A DNA stretch of 64,000 nucleotides, taken from assembly GCA_012103315.1 (NCBI GenBank), contig WLWZ01000006.1, forward strand, positions 62,001 through 126,000. The letters run 5' to 3'. This document shows, in pieces, positions 1 through 8,086 of the stretch. A model generated the notes under the pieces. That model saw nothing but the letters and a program-made list of their open reading frames with translations. It was not told where the DNA came from and did not search any database. Source of the stretch: Alphaproteobacteria bacterium. Its GTDB lineage: Bacteria > Pseudomonadota > Alphaproteobacteria > MPNO01 > UBA2964. A program made the position numbers and the translations under genes. Position 1 is the stretch's first letter. Each line of letters begins with the position of its first letter.

Positions 1-683
1 TCCTGTTCTCGCAACAAGATCTGGTTTCAGCGCCCGTCGTTGATGAAGCAAATCGACTAATTGGGACGGTTACAGTTGATGATGTTCTCGACGTTATCCA
101 GGAAGAAGCTGAAGAGGACATTTTGCGGCTGGGTGGCGTGTCGGGCGATGACCTTTATTCCGCGGCCTTGGAAACCGGTCGATCACGTTCGTCCTGGCTA
201 TTCGTCAACTTGATTACCGCTATAATTGCGTCGGTTGTTATTGGACTGTTTGAAGGAACGATTGAGCAAATCGTTATCCTGGCCGTTTTAATGCCCATTG
301 TGGCGTCCATGGGTGGCAATGCAGGTACGCAAACAATGACAGTGGCTGTGCGAGCAATTGCGACGAAAGAGCTTACCGCTGCTAATGCCATGCGGGTTAT
401 GGGTAAGGAAGCACTGGTTGGTATCTATAACGGTGTTTTATTTGCGCTGTTGATAGGTGCCGTTGCGTGGTACTGGGCAGATTCATGGCAGATCGGTGGC
501 GTGATGGCTGTTGCCATGATTATCACCCTCGTCTTGGCAGCTCTTTCGGGTATGGCCATTCCGTTGGTGTTGGCGAGAACCGGTATCGACCCAGCTATTG
601 CCTCCGGCGTAATCCTAACCACTATTACAGACGTAGTGGCGTTTTCTGCCTTCCTTGGTCTTGCCGCTTGGTTTTTGCTGTAA
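1..683 (+). CDS. mgtE: Magnesium transporter MgtE, C-terminal part (5' end outside the window)
   Basis: The reading frame is open from the first bases of the window (codon phase at base 3), so this is the end of a longer gene. The first ~40 visible residues are the tail of a CBS domain (GTVTVDDVLDVIQEEAEED), the cytosolic Mg-sensing part of MgtE. Then come about five membrane segments forming the pore. The signature P-x4-GGNAGTQ lies in the second segment, and the last contains TTITDVVAF, whose Asp is the pore Mg ligand in the family. The protein imports Mg2+ (or Co2+) across the inner membrane. An internal TTG at 123 is not the start. The next gene follows after 31 bases on the same strand. 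Identity is certain; only the N domain and the start are unseen. Confidence 0.93.
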   Translation, partial: LFSQQDLVSAPVVDEANRLIGTVTVDDVLDVIQEEAEEDILRLGGVSGDDLYSAALETGRSRSSWLFVNLITAIIASVVIGLFEGTIEQIVILAVLMPIVASMGGNAGTQTMTVAVRAIATKELTAANAMRVMGKEALVGIYNGVLFALLIGAVAWYWADSWQIGGVMAVAMIITLVLAALSGMAIPLVLARTGIDPAIASGVILTTITDVVAFSAFLGLAAWFLL

Positions 684-714
684 TGGTTCCTATGAAACGA
701 GTTAGGCGGGTACT

Positions 715-2097
715 GTGAAGCTGACCAGCTGTATAGCCTGGGCTGCCGCTGTCGCGGGTATGATAATTTTTTTCTTACCAGCACCGGTAGGCGTTGAGCC
801 CGTTGTCATGCGGACCGCGGGAATTGTGATGCTGACTATCGGGTTATTTGCCACGGCGGTAATTCCTGAGTTTCTCAGCGCGCTTATTTTCTTTTTTCTC
901 TGTGTCATTGTTGCTGTGGCACCGCCAAGCGTTGTGTTTTCGGGGTTTTTCTCTGGTGCGGTCTGGCTAGTTCTTGGCGGTCTGATTATCGGTATCGGTA
1001 TTGAGGTCTCGGGTCTTGGGGCTCGTGTCGCCGGTACCTTGGAACGCGTTTTTGGTCAAAGTTATTTTAGAGTGGTTGCGGGGACAGTTCTTCTGATGCT
1101 GATGTTGGCATTTCTGATGCCATCAGCGGTCGGTCGGGTAACCATCATGCTACCAGTTGTCCTGGCGTTGGCTGACAGGTTGGGTTTTGAAGCAGGTAGT
1201 AATGGCAGAGCGGGACTGACGCTAGCGGTCGGCATGGGCACACTGGTATCGCCATTCTCGATCCTACCGGCCAACGTTCCTAATGTTGTGCTGTCGGGGG
1301 CAGCCGAGGCGGTGCATGGTATCCAGTTTTCCTATACCGATTGGCTCATGCTGCATTTCCCCGTGTTGGGTCTTGTGGGCCTGATAAGTTTACCAGTGGC
1401 GATCTATTTGGTGTTTCCCGATAAAATCGTAGATCGGTCTAATAAAGAAACCGAACCTTCAAGGCCTTGGTCGTTTAATGAGAAAAAGCTCCTGGGGTTG
1501 CTTGTCATTACGTTAGGTCTATGGGCTACCGACAATCTGCATGGTGTATCGCCAGCATGGGTGTCGCTTGGCGCAGGAATTATGTGTGCGCTACCTGTGA
1601 TCGGGGTCCTGCCTGCAGGGCAAATCATGCCAAAAATGAACTTTGGGCCAATTATCTTCCTTGCTGCTGTTGTCGGTATGGGAACGGTCGTCACGCAAAC
1701 CGGGCTCGGCGAAAGTCTGGCTCAATTCCTGATCGCTAAAATCGATCTAACGGCTGACTCCGGGCTGCAAAAATTTGCGTCGATCGTCGGTCTGGGTTGG
1801 CTCCTGCAGCTTGTAACGACATTACCCGGGCAGCCAGCCATCATGACTGCCGTATCGGAGCCGATAGCCGCCGCAACTGGCTGGTCTCTGACCGCTGTAT
1901 TGATGACGCAGGTCTCAGCCTGGGCTTTGCTTATTTTTCCTTATCAAGCGCCGCCTTTGGTCGCGACAAGGGCGATTTCTGGACTGCCGATTTCCAAATT
2001 TATAAAATTGATGATCCCATTCGCCGTGTTTGGAGCGCTGGTTTCGGTTCCGCTGCAGTATTATTGGTGGAAAGTCCTAGGATATTTACCCGCTTGA
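715..2097 (+). CDS. SLC13/DASS-type anion permease
   Basis: A 460-residue integral membrane protein with roughly 11-12 hydrophobic segments across its whole length. It looks like the sodium:sulfate/dicarboxylate symporter (SLC13, ArsB/NhaD-like) superfamily: the internal repeat carries phrases such as LPANVPNVVLSG and VTTLPGQPAIMTAV, which resemble the two substrate-binding re-entrant loops. The start is GTG at 715, right after the mgtE end. Substrate cannot be told from sequence; sulfate, di- or tricarboxylates and organic acids are all possible. It lacks the RCK domains found in the other SLC13-like permease of this window (15318-17102), so the two are not recent copies. Confidence 0.75.
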   Translation: MKLTSCIAWAAAVAGMIIFFLPAPVGVEPVVMRTAGIVMLTIGLFATAVIPEFLSALIFFFLCVIVAVAPPSVVFSGFFSGAVWLVLGGLIIGIGIEVSGLGARVAGTLERVFGQSYFRVVAGTVLLMLMLAFLMPSAVGRVTIMLPVVLALADRLGFEAGSNGRAGLTLAVGMGTLVSPFSILPANVPNVVLSGAAEAVHGIQFSYTDWLMLHFPVLGLVGLISLPVAIYLVFPDKIVDRSNKETEPSRPWSFNEKKLLGLLVITLGLWATDNLHGVSPAWVSLGAGIMCALPVIGVLPAGQIMPKMNFGPIIFLAAVVGMGTVVTQTGLGESLAQFLIAKIDLTADSGLQKFASIVGLGWLLQLVTTLPGQPAIMTAVSEPIAAATGWSLTAVLMTQVSAWALLIFPYQAPPLVATRAISGLPISKFIKLMIPFAVFGALVSVPLQYYWWKVLGYLPA

Positions 2098-2232
2098 TTC
2101 TACAGGGTTATTGTCTCGATTTAACCAAGTATAAAGACGTCATCGGCCACAATGTGATCAATTGTGGGGCGAAGCACGTCGTGTGACATGTGTAATTGGT
2201 TTCCACGTTAATGCCGCGAGAGAAGCCAGGAA

Positions 2233-2802
2233 ATGTCTGAGCCGACGTCCCGATACGCCCTCGATAATATTAACGTCCTTGTTTTGGACGATAATCGTCA
2301 TATGCGTGGTCTTGTTCAGTCCATCCTCCATTCGCTTGGGGTGAAGAATATTCGCGAAGCGGCTGATGCGGCAGCGGCCTTCAAAGAGTTACAACATTTT
2401 CTTGCCGACGTATTGATTGTTGATTGGCATATGGAGCCATTAGACGGCCTTGATTTTGTCCGCTTGGTCCGTACGGCGAAGGACAGTGCGAACCCATATG
2501 TCCCGATCATTATGTTAACCGGTTATACCGAATATCGTCGCGTGGTCGAGGCACGGGATGCCGGGGTGAATGAGTTCTTGGCCAAGCCGATTTCCGCGCG
2601 TGCTCTATACCAGCGTTTCGCATCCATTATCGACAATCCTCGTCCCTTTATCAGGACAAAGAGTTATTTTGGCCCAGATCGTCGACGACAGAATATGGGT
2701 GCACCGCGTGGTGTCCCAGAACGCCGTAAGGATGCTGAAGAAGGCGAGGCAGGGGGTGAAGGTCTCAGTCAGTCTGAAGTTGAATCGCTGCTCGGCGGCT
2801 AG
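2233..2802 (+). CDS. CheY-like response regulator with arginine-rich linker and FliM-like C-terminal peptide
   Basis: Residues ~12-130 form a receiver domain: acidic pair DD at the start (VLVLDDNRHMR), phospho-acceptor Asp in LIVDWHMEPLDG, Thr in IIMLTGYT and Lys in FLAKPIS. There is no DNA-binding or enzymatic output domain. After it comes the motif SYFGPDRRRQ, which I recall in many alphaproteobacterial single-domain regulators, and a second charged PERRKDAEEG stretch. The last dozen residues, LSQSEVESLLGG, closely resemble the N-terminal peptide of the flagellar switch protein FliM (LSQxEIDALL), the docking site for CheY-P. The gene is 8 bases ahead of two Hpt-like genes and probably shares their transcript. 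A role in motility or envelope signalling is inferred. Confidence 0.85.
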   Translation: MSEPTSRYALDNINVLVLDDNRHMRGLVQSILHSLGVKNIREAADAAAAFKELQHFLADVLIVDWHMEPLDGLDFVRLVRTAKDSANPYVPIIMLTGYTEYRRVVEARDAGVNEFLAKPISARALYQRFASIIDNPRPFIRTKSYFGPDRRRQNMGAPRGVPERRKDAEEGEAGGEGLSQSEVESLLGG

Positions 2803-2810
2803 ATTTCTAG

Positions 2811-3323
2811 ATGGCGGAAGTAGAAATTATTGAGACACCCAATAATTTGCGCAAAGCAAAGATAGGGAATGGTCCTGGTAAATTGGATAAATCGCTCATT
2901 GCGGATGCTGAAAAGGCGATCCAAGCCTTTGGCGAGGATTTCTCTAATTGGATACAAGATGATATCGGCGCCATGGAGGCAGCCCGGCTCAGCCTAGCGC
3001 AAGGTAATAATTCTGAGAAAGATGTTGCAGATGTATTTCGGATCGCTCTCGACCTAAAAGGACAGGGCGTTAGTTTTGGGTACGAGGTTTTGTCGGCAGT
3101 TGGTGCATCGTTGAGCGATTTCCTGGGCCCACTTCGCGAATCAAATGCGACATTGAGTTCACTACAGCTTGACGTTGTGGCAGCTCATGTTGGGGCGATC
3201 AGAGCTGTCCTTTCAGAAGACTTGAAGGGCGATGGCGGAAAGACAGGGCAGGCGTTAATGAATGGTCTCGCAAGCATTGTTGCGAAAGCCAGAGCGCAGG
3301 CCGACCAACAAGGTACCGAGTAA
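2811..3323 (+). CDS. Hpt-like protein without the phospho-acceptor histidine (pseudo-Hpt A)
   Basis: 170 residues, predicted mostly helical and soluble. The central stretch RIALDLKGQGVSFGYEVL matches the conserved core of alphaproteobacterial Hpt proteins, which as I recall reads A-H-D-(I/L)-KGQGG-x-FGY. Here the histidine is leucine: codon CTC at the place where CAC would give His, a single-base difference. The C-terminal part (DLKGDGGKTGQALMNGLASIV) is shared with the next gene, so the two are paralogues. It lies 8 bases after the response regulator. Likely role, by inference: binding a receiver domain without phosphotransfer. The family call is by motif only. Confidence 0.7.
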   Translation: MAEVEIIETPNNLRKAKIGNGPGKLDKSLIADAEKAIQAFGEDFSNWIQDDIGAMEAARLSLAQGNNSEKDVADVFRIALDLKGQGVSFGYEVLSAVGASLSDFLGPLRESNATLSSLQLDVVAAHVGAIRAVLSEDLKGDGGKTGQALMNGLASIVAKARAQADQQGTE

Positions 3324-3347
3324 TGTTCTTTAAGGGACGATGCAATT

Positions 3348-3713
3348 TTGGACCCTGAAACATATATCAATCAGCTTCGCGAAGACCTCTATGGCTTCCG
3401 GGACGTGATTGACAACGCTCTTTCGAATGACGTGCCAAATTCCGCCGCAATCAATGATATCTACGCGCTGTTACAGAAGACGAGAGAATCTGCAGAAGGC
3501 GTTGGCTACGGGCTCGTGACGCAGATATGTTCGCTTGCTTGTGGGATCCTGCAACGCCGTGAGACAGCCGATGGCTCAACCCTCCGGGCGGTAAGGGCCC
3601 ATTTAGACGCATTGGTGATTATCACTGAACACGACCTTGATGGCGATGGCGGTACGCTTGGTCAGGAAATGGTTTGTGAGCTTGAGGGCTTGGCAAAGGC
3701 GGTCAGTGCGTAA
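3348..3713 (+). CDS. Second Hpt-like protein without histidine (pseudo-Hpt B)
   Basis: 121 residues. It aligns with its upstream neighbour in two places: DIYALLQKTRESAEGVGYGLV against the Hpt core, and AHLDALVIITEHDLDGDGG-x2-GQ against the neighbour's AHVGAIRAVLSEDLKGDGG-x2-GQ. At the phospho-acceptor position it has a Gln/Lys pair rather than His, and the KGQGG turn is also lost, so it has diverged more than pseudo-Hpt A. The start is a TTG at 3348 with a purine-rich AAGGGA about ten bases upstream; the nearest ATG (3340) is out of frame. It is separated by 24 bases from the gene before. No function is known to me; the context suggests a three-gene signalling unit. Confidence 0.65.
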   Translation: MDPETYINQLREDLYGFRDVIDNALSNDVPNSAAINDIYALLQKTRESAEGVGYGLVTQICSLACGILQRRETADGSTLRAVRAHLDALVIITEHDLDGDGGTLGQEMVCELEGLAKAVSA

Positions 3714-3765
3714 AAAGCGCCGCCGAGGTCTGGATCACAAACTGATTCCAGCCCATATTCAATTC

Positions 3766-4206
3766 ATGACAATCCATTTGGTAAAGATCGCCGTCGGCAT
3801 CGACAGTGTTGATCACTTAAGAGAAGTTCAGATTGAACGGCTACAGCAGGCGCAAGAGCCGGGCGGAGCAGGGGCGCTGCGTCATGTGACGCGTAATGCG
3901 CCTAGGCGAGCAGAAGATGTCCTCGATGAAGGTTCTATCTATTGGATTATCAAAGGCTATATCCGAGTACGGCAACGCATCACTGGTTTTGGTGAAGCTG
4001 TCGGGCGTAATGGAAAACCGCGCTGTGCGTTGATTCTTGATCCGAAGCTGGTGCAAACAGTGTTACTGCCCCACAAGCCCATTCAAGGATGGCGTTATAT
4101 GGAACCAGCGGCGGCGCCTGGCGATCTGACGGGTAAGGAGCGTAAGATAGTTTCGTCGTTGCCACAGGAAATGGCCGACGAGCTTAGGTCGCTTGGATTG
4201 CTGTAA
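3766..4206 (+). CDS. DUF1489 family protein
   Basis: The N terminus MTIHLVKIAVGIDSVDHL is the recognisable opening of DUF1489 proteins of Alphaproteobacteria, which are about 140 residues long; this one has 146. The open frame continues 43 codons upstream, but that stretch overlaps the preceding gene and is basic and low in family likeness, so ATG 3766 is chosen. Other visible features: a conserved R-x2-DVLDEGSIYWIIKGYI-x-R-RQ block in the middle and GWRYM near the C terminus. It is soluble and has no signal peptide. Its molecular function is unknown. It converges with the ferredoxin reductase gene, whose stop is only 5 bases away. Confidence 0.8.
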   Translation: MTIHLVKIAVGIDSVDHLREVQIERLQQAQEPGGAGALRHVTRNAPRRAEDVLDEGSIYWIIKGYIRVRQRITGFGEAVGRNGKPRCALILDPKLVQTVLLPHKPIQGWRYMEPAAAPGDLTGKERKIVSSLPQEMADELRSLGLL

Positions 4207-4211
4207 CGGAA

Positions 4212-5438
4212 TTAGCGCTTTAGGAGCGCTTGCATCTTGGTCTCGGGATCCTCTAATTCAGCGGCAGAGACAGGTTTCTTGCCCTGCATAAGGCGCTTGC
4301 CGACCCTGAGATCCCGTGGATTATTTACTGAAATGGCGCCGTCGATAACGCCGTCCTTGAGATAGAAAGTGACGAATTCATTAGCGGCAACATCGCCGCG
4401 TGTCGCTGTTTCATCCCAGTCTTGGGGAAGGCCGATCATTTGCAGATTGGCATCGAACTGGTCCGACCAGAACCACGGAATTTCTGAATAAGGCTCTGCG
4501 GTACCGAGCATCGCCTTGCCAGCGGTTATGCCCTGGTTTTGAGCGTTCTCGTAACTTTCCAGTCGTATACGACGGCCTAGCAGGTCGTTTGGATGGTTGG
4601 TCACGTCGCCTGCAGCGACAATAACAGGATCTGAGGTACAGGCGCGTTCATCAACGACAATGCCGTTATCGATATCCAGTCCTGCATCCTGAGCTAGCTC
4701 AACATTTGGAATGACACCAATTCCGACAACGGCGATCGAACAGTCGATGCTATCACCACCAGGCAGGACTGCACGTTCCAGCTTGCCGTCCCCTTCGAAT
4801 TTCTCGATGCCAGTGCTTAATCGGACGTCAACATCGTGACCGGTGTGAAAATTGAGCATCCAGTCGCTAATCTCAGGTGTAACCGCGCGGCCACATAAGC
4901 GATCTGCTGCCTCGACGACAATGCTTTTACAGCCGAGCTTTGTCAGCGTGGCGGCACATTCGAGACCAATCCAGCCACCGCCGACGATCATGGCGGTGGT
5001 GCCGTCTTTAACAGCTTCCCGAATAGCCAAAGTGTCTTCCATTGTGCGGAGATAGAACACACCCGGAAGGTCAGCACCTTCGATGGGGAGTTTGCGAACG
5101 CGCGCTCCTGTGGTGATTGCGAGCTTGTCGTAGGTAATGCGTTCGCCACCGTCGGTCTCAATCTCTTTGGCATCGCGATCAATCGCGGTGACGCGGGTGT
5201 TCAGCCGTACTTCAATATCGGCTTCTTTGAGTGCGTCGGCTTGCCAAAAATAGGTGCTGTCGACCGTGACCTCACCGAGCAGAGCTGCTTTTGAGAGAGG
5301 TGGCCGCTCATAGGGCAGATAGGGTTCTTCTCCAATCAGGATGACTTTGCCTTCGAAACCTTCGTTGCGCAGTGTCTGGGCAACCCAGCCGCCAGCCTGG
5401 CTGGCACCAATGATTACGAAAGTCCGGTCATCACTCAT
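4212..5438 (-). CDS. FAD-dependent ferredoxin reductase of an oxygenase electron-transfer chain
   Basis: 408 residues, the usual size for BphA4/ThcD-like reductases. An FAD-binding site lies at residues ~8-20 (IIGASQAGGWVAQTL), the NAD(H) site at ~147-162 (VGGGWIGLECAA), and the second FAD contact in VAAGDVTNHP. It passes electrons from NADH to a Rieske or plant-type ferredoxin. The two Rieske ferredoxin genes just upstream on the same strand are the obvious partners, with 24 bases between. The segment at the stop codon contains a perfect AGCGCT-N5-AGCGCT inverted repeat (4214-4230). The terminal oxygenase it should serve is not in the window. Confidence 0.9.
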   Translation of the reverse strand: MSDDRTFVIIGASQAGGWVAQTLRNEGFEGKVILIGEEPYLPYERPPLSKAALLGEVTVDSTYFWQADALKEADIEVRLNTRVTAIDRDAKEIETDGGERITYDKLAITTGARVRKLPIEGADLPGVFYLRTMEDTLAIREAVKDGTTAMIVGGGWIGLECAATLTKLGCKSIVVEAADRLCGRAVTPEISDWMLNFHTGHDVDVRLSTGIEKFEGDGKLERAVLPGGDSIDCSIAVVGIGVIPNVELAQDAGLDIDNGIVVDERACTSDPVIVAAGDVTNHPNDLLGRRIRLESYENAQNQGITAGKAMLGTAEPYSEIPWFWSDQFDANLQMIGLPQDWDETATRGDVAANEFVTFYLKDGVIDGAISVNNPRDLRVGKRLMQGKKPVSAAELEDPETKMQALLKR

Positions 5439-5462
5439 GGTATCTAGAACCCCGTCAGAATA

Positions 5463-5798
5463 TTAGTCTTCAGCCTTGGGAACACCGACCATGATTTGAT
5501 CGCCCTCGACCTTAATTTCGTAGGGCCGCAAATCAATGGTTGCCGGGGCGGTCAAGGCCTTGCCGGTTTTGATGTCAAAGCAGGCGCCATGCAGCGGACA
5601 TTCGATCTGGCCATCGTCGATATAACCGTCTGTCATACAGGCATAGGCATGCGTGCAGATATCATCGATAGCGTAAAATTCGCCGTCGAGCTTATAGATG
5701 CCGATATCCATACGACCGATTGATACGGCTTTAGGTTCATCTTCGGTTACTTCAGCAGTCGTGGCGACAGCGTGAAATTCGATATTTGCGTCGGTCAT
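5463..5798 (-). CDS. Rieske-type [2Fe-2S] ferredoxin (first of a tandem pair)
   Basis: 111 residues, the size of soluble dioxygenase ferredoxins (BphA3-like). The cluster ligands are in CTH...CPLH, with 16 residues between His and the second Cys, matching the Rieske C-x-H-x15-17-C-x2-H pattern. It has one extra Cys between the ligand pairs (AYACM). The protein is cytoplasmic, with no leader. The start ATG 5798 is preceded by AGAGGAAA. It shares most of its C-terminal half with the neighbouring ferredoxin (GKALTAPATIDLRPYEIKVEG against GKAVNPPAEIDLKTYPVKVEG, written here as two short blocks of a longer match), so one arose by duplication. It shuttles electrons from the reductase downstream. 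Confidence 0.9.
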   Translation of the reverse strand: MTDANIEFHAVATTAEVTEDEPKAVSIGRMDIGIYKLDGEFYAIDDICTHAYACMTDGYIDDGQIECPLHGACFDIKTGKALTAPATIDLRPYEIKVEGDQIMVGVPKAED

Positions 5799-5830
5799 TG
5801 TATTTCCTCTTTCGTTCAGGGTCGTCAGGC

Positions 5831-6151
5831 TTATTTCTCAATACCAACGTAGATGGTGTCGCCTTCGACTTTTACAGGGTAGGTCTTCAAATCAATTTCA
5901 GCCGGTGGGTTTACCGCTTTGCCGGTCTTTATTTCAAAGCAAGCGCTGTGGAGCGGACATTCGATGAGGTCGCCTTCAACAAAGCCATCGGCCAACCCAA
6001 CATTTTCATGGGTGCAGACGCCGTGGGTGGCAAAATACTCGCCCTCAACATTATAGACCGCGATTTCTTCGTCGCCGACAAAAACGCCTTTGACGTCTTC
6101 TTCCATGATTTCGTTGGTCTTGGCTACAGCGTGATACTCAATCTCACTCAT
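5831..6151 (-). CDS. Rieske-type [2Fe-2S] ferredoxin (second of a tandem pair)
   Basis: 106 residues from ATG 6151 (a TTG one codon earlier is also in frame). The ligand motif CTH...CPLH is intact with the same 16-residue spacing as in the paralogue at 5463-5798, but without the extra Cys. It is acidic and soluble. It lies 32 bases before the other ferredoxin gene and 125 bases after the decarboxylase gene, all on the minus strand, so ferredoxins and the meta-cleavage genes may be co-transcribed. Two ferredoxins beside one reductase suggest two oxygenase partners or dose; the sequence does not decide. Confidence 0.9.
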   Translation of the reverse strand: MSEIEYHAVAKTNEIMEEDVKGVFVGDEEIAVYNVEGEYFATHGVCTHENVGLADGFVEGDLIECPLHSACFEIKTGKAVNPPAEIDLKTYPVKVEGDTIYVGIEK

Positions 6152-6276
6152 CAAATCTCTCGTTCTGTTCCACTGTGGGAGGTTAGATGTGCGCGTTTAA
6201 TTGGCGCGGTGAACGGCCCGGATACTACACGTCAGGGATGGCTTCTGCCAACCCGTATCCCGGCTGGTTTTCTCCG

Positions 6277-7044
6277 TTATCCTGAGACCGTAAACCCGGT
6301 GTAGCCAAGTTCCTGCACCATATTTCGGACATAGTCGCCGGGGCTCAACGCATGGGCTGCTGTGGCACCACCCGCCATGACAACCCAACCCGCCTGCAGG
6401 CTTTCGCCCGCCTGTGTTGATATACGCGCGGCATGGGCGAGGGATCGAACAGGGTGACCAAGGATAGCCGCTGATGAGCCGATCTGAACTGGTCTCCCAT
6501 TTACTTCGAGGATCATTCCAAGATTGCTGATATCTACGTCTGGTTTGTTCCAGGCGCCGAGTACAAATCCTGAAGAGGAGCTGTTGTCAGCGACGACGTC
6601 TTCCAGCGAGAATTTGAAGTTCTTATAGCGGCTGTCGATGATCTCGATGGCCGGTGCGATAGCTTCGACAGCAGCCAATGCTTCAGCGGCGGTGACCGGA
6701 CCTTCGAGTGGCTTCTTAAGTAGAAAGGCAAGCTCAGGTTCAGCGCGCGGATGGACGTATTTGTTGAAATCGATCTCGTCACCATCTGCGACCAGCATTT
6801 CGTCTGACAATCGGCCCCAGACAAGATCATTCAATCCCATCTGGATCATTTTGGCGCGGCTGGTGAAACCCATCTTCATGCCGACCTGTTTCTCGCCACG
6901 GGCGAGGCGCCGTTGGAAGGCCGCGGCCTGAATGGCATAGGCATCTTCGAGATTATATTTGGCTTTGTTGCTGAGCTGCGGGATGGCCTTTCCAGCGCGG
7001 GCCGCATCGTCAACAATTTTCGCCATTGCGTTTATGTCTGCCAT
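6277..7044 (-). CDS. dmpH: 4-oxalocrotonate decarboxylase (DmpH/XylI type)
   Basis: 255 residues of the 2-keto-4-pentenoate hydratase/decarboxylase family. KMGFTSRAKMIQMGLNDL and the metal-site region HPRAEPELAFLL are what I associate with DmpH rather than with the hydratase branch. The metal-binding acidic residues are those in EPE. It converts 4-oxalocrotonate (2-oxo form) to 2-hydroxypenta-2,4-dienoate and CO2, feeding the hydratase encoded at 9026-9829. Its ATG overlaps the aldolase stop by one base (TAATG), a sign of translational coupling. Its presence implies the dehydrogenase branch of meta cleavage, but the semialdehyde dehydrogenase and tautomerase are not in the window. Confidence 0.85.
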   Translation of the reverse strand: MADINAMAKIVDDAARAGKAIPQLSNKAKYNLEDAYAIQAAAFQRRLARGEKQVGMKMGFTSRAKMIQMGLNDLVWGRLSDEMLVADGDEIDFNKYVHPRAEPELAFLLKKPLEGPVTAAEALAAVEAIAPAIEIIDSRYKNFKFSLEDVVADNSSSSGFVLGAWNKPDVDISNLGMILEVNGRPVQIGSSAAILGHPVRSLAHAARISTQAGESLQAGWVVMAGGATAAHALSPGDYVRNMVQELGYTGFTVSG

Positions 7045-8084
7045 TATGCGGCTCCTTTTGCGTCACGTTCTTTGGCCAGGTCCAGCGCCACGTCGACAAT
7101 CATGTCTTCCTGGCCGCCGACCATGCGCCGTCTACCGAGTTCCACGAGAATATCGCGGGTATCAATGCCATAGGTCTTCGAAGCCGTCTCTGCATGGCGC
7201 AGAAAGCTCGAATAAACCCCGGCATAACCAATCGAGAGTGTTTCGCGGTCAATCCTTACGGGGCGATCCTGCAAGGGACGCACCAGGTCGTCTGCGGCAT
7301 CCATCAGCCCGAATACATTACAACCATGGTTTAGCCCCATGCGATCCGCGACCGCAATAAAGACTTCCAGCGGCGCGTTTCCGGCACCCGCGCCCATGCC
7401 ACCAAGCGAGCCGTCAATCCGTGATGCGCCCTGTTCGAGAGCAACGAGGTTGAATGCGACGCCAAGGCCGAGATTGTTATGCGCATGCATACCGGTCTCG
7501 GTGGCGGGGTCGAGAACATCAGCCATCGCCTTGAAACGATCCGTCACGCCATCGAGCAGCAAGGCTCCGGCGCTATCGGTGACATAGATGCAATTTGCAC
7601 CATAGCTTTCCATCAGCTTGGCCTGTTCGGCAAAGGATTTTGGATCAGTCATATGGGCCAGCATCAACAGGCAGGCGACATCCATGCCATTCTCGCGCGC
7701 CCATTCGATGTGCTGCTTGGAAACGTCGGCTTCCGTGCAATGGGTCGCAACCCGGACAGAAGTTGCCCCTGCGGCTTGCGCGTTCTGCAGGTCTTCGACG
7801 GTGCCGATACCGGGTAGCAGCAGAACGGTTAGCCTGGCGTTCTCGACGACGTCAGCTGCTGCTTCGATCCATTCGAGATCGGTGTTGGTGCCAAAGCCAT
7901 AGTTGAACGATGTTCCCGCGAGCCCGTCACCATGGGTGACCTCGATGCCGCTGACACCGGCTTCATCGAGTGCCTTGGCGATGATCTGTACCTGATCCGG
8001 CGTATAGGCATGTTTGATAGCATGCATACCGTCACGGAGTGTGGTGTCCTGGACATAGATTTTGCGATCTGGATCGATATTCAT
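7044..8084 (-). CDS. dmpG: 4-hydroxy-2-oxovalerate aldolase
   Basis: 346 residues, the full length for DmpG/BphI/MhpE. The DRE-TIM signature is at the N terminus ([12 protein letters not shown], catalytic Arg-Asp) and the metal-binding HAHNN at residue ~200. It cleaves 4-hydroxy-2-oxovalerate to pyruvate and acetaldehyde. In the family the toxic acetaldehyde passes through a tunnel to the acylating dehydrogenase, which is encoded immediately upstream here with 2 bases between the genes, the usual order. Confident call. Confidence 0.96.
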   Translation of the reverse strand: MNIDPDRKIYVQDTTLRDGMHAIKHAYTPDQVQIIAKALDEAGVSGIEVTHGDGLAGTSFNYGFGTNTDLEWIEAAADVVENARLTVLLLPGIGTVEDLQNAQAAGATSVRVATHCTEADVSKQHIEWARENGMDVACLLMLAHMTDPKSFAEQAKLMESYGANCIYVTDSAGALLLDGVTDRFKAMADVLDPATETGMHAHNNLGLGVAFNLVALEQGASRIDGSLGGMGAGAGNAPLEVFIAVADRMGLNHGCNVFGLMDAADDLVRPLQDRPVRIDRETLSIGYAGVYSSFLRHAETASKTYGIDTRDILVELGRRRMVGGQEDMIVDVALDLAKERDAKGAA

Positions 8085-8086
8085 GA

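Noticed and set aside
2122..2140. TTAACC followed by TATAAA before the response regulator, resembling a CtrA site
   Set aside because: TTAA-N7-TAAA has a mismatch in the second half-site; two perfect sites elsewhere make this one unconvincing.
4214..4230. AGCGCT-N5-AGCGCT inverted repeat between convergent genes
   Set aside because: The stem is six bases and inside the end of the reductase gene, without a U-tract; not called as a terminator.
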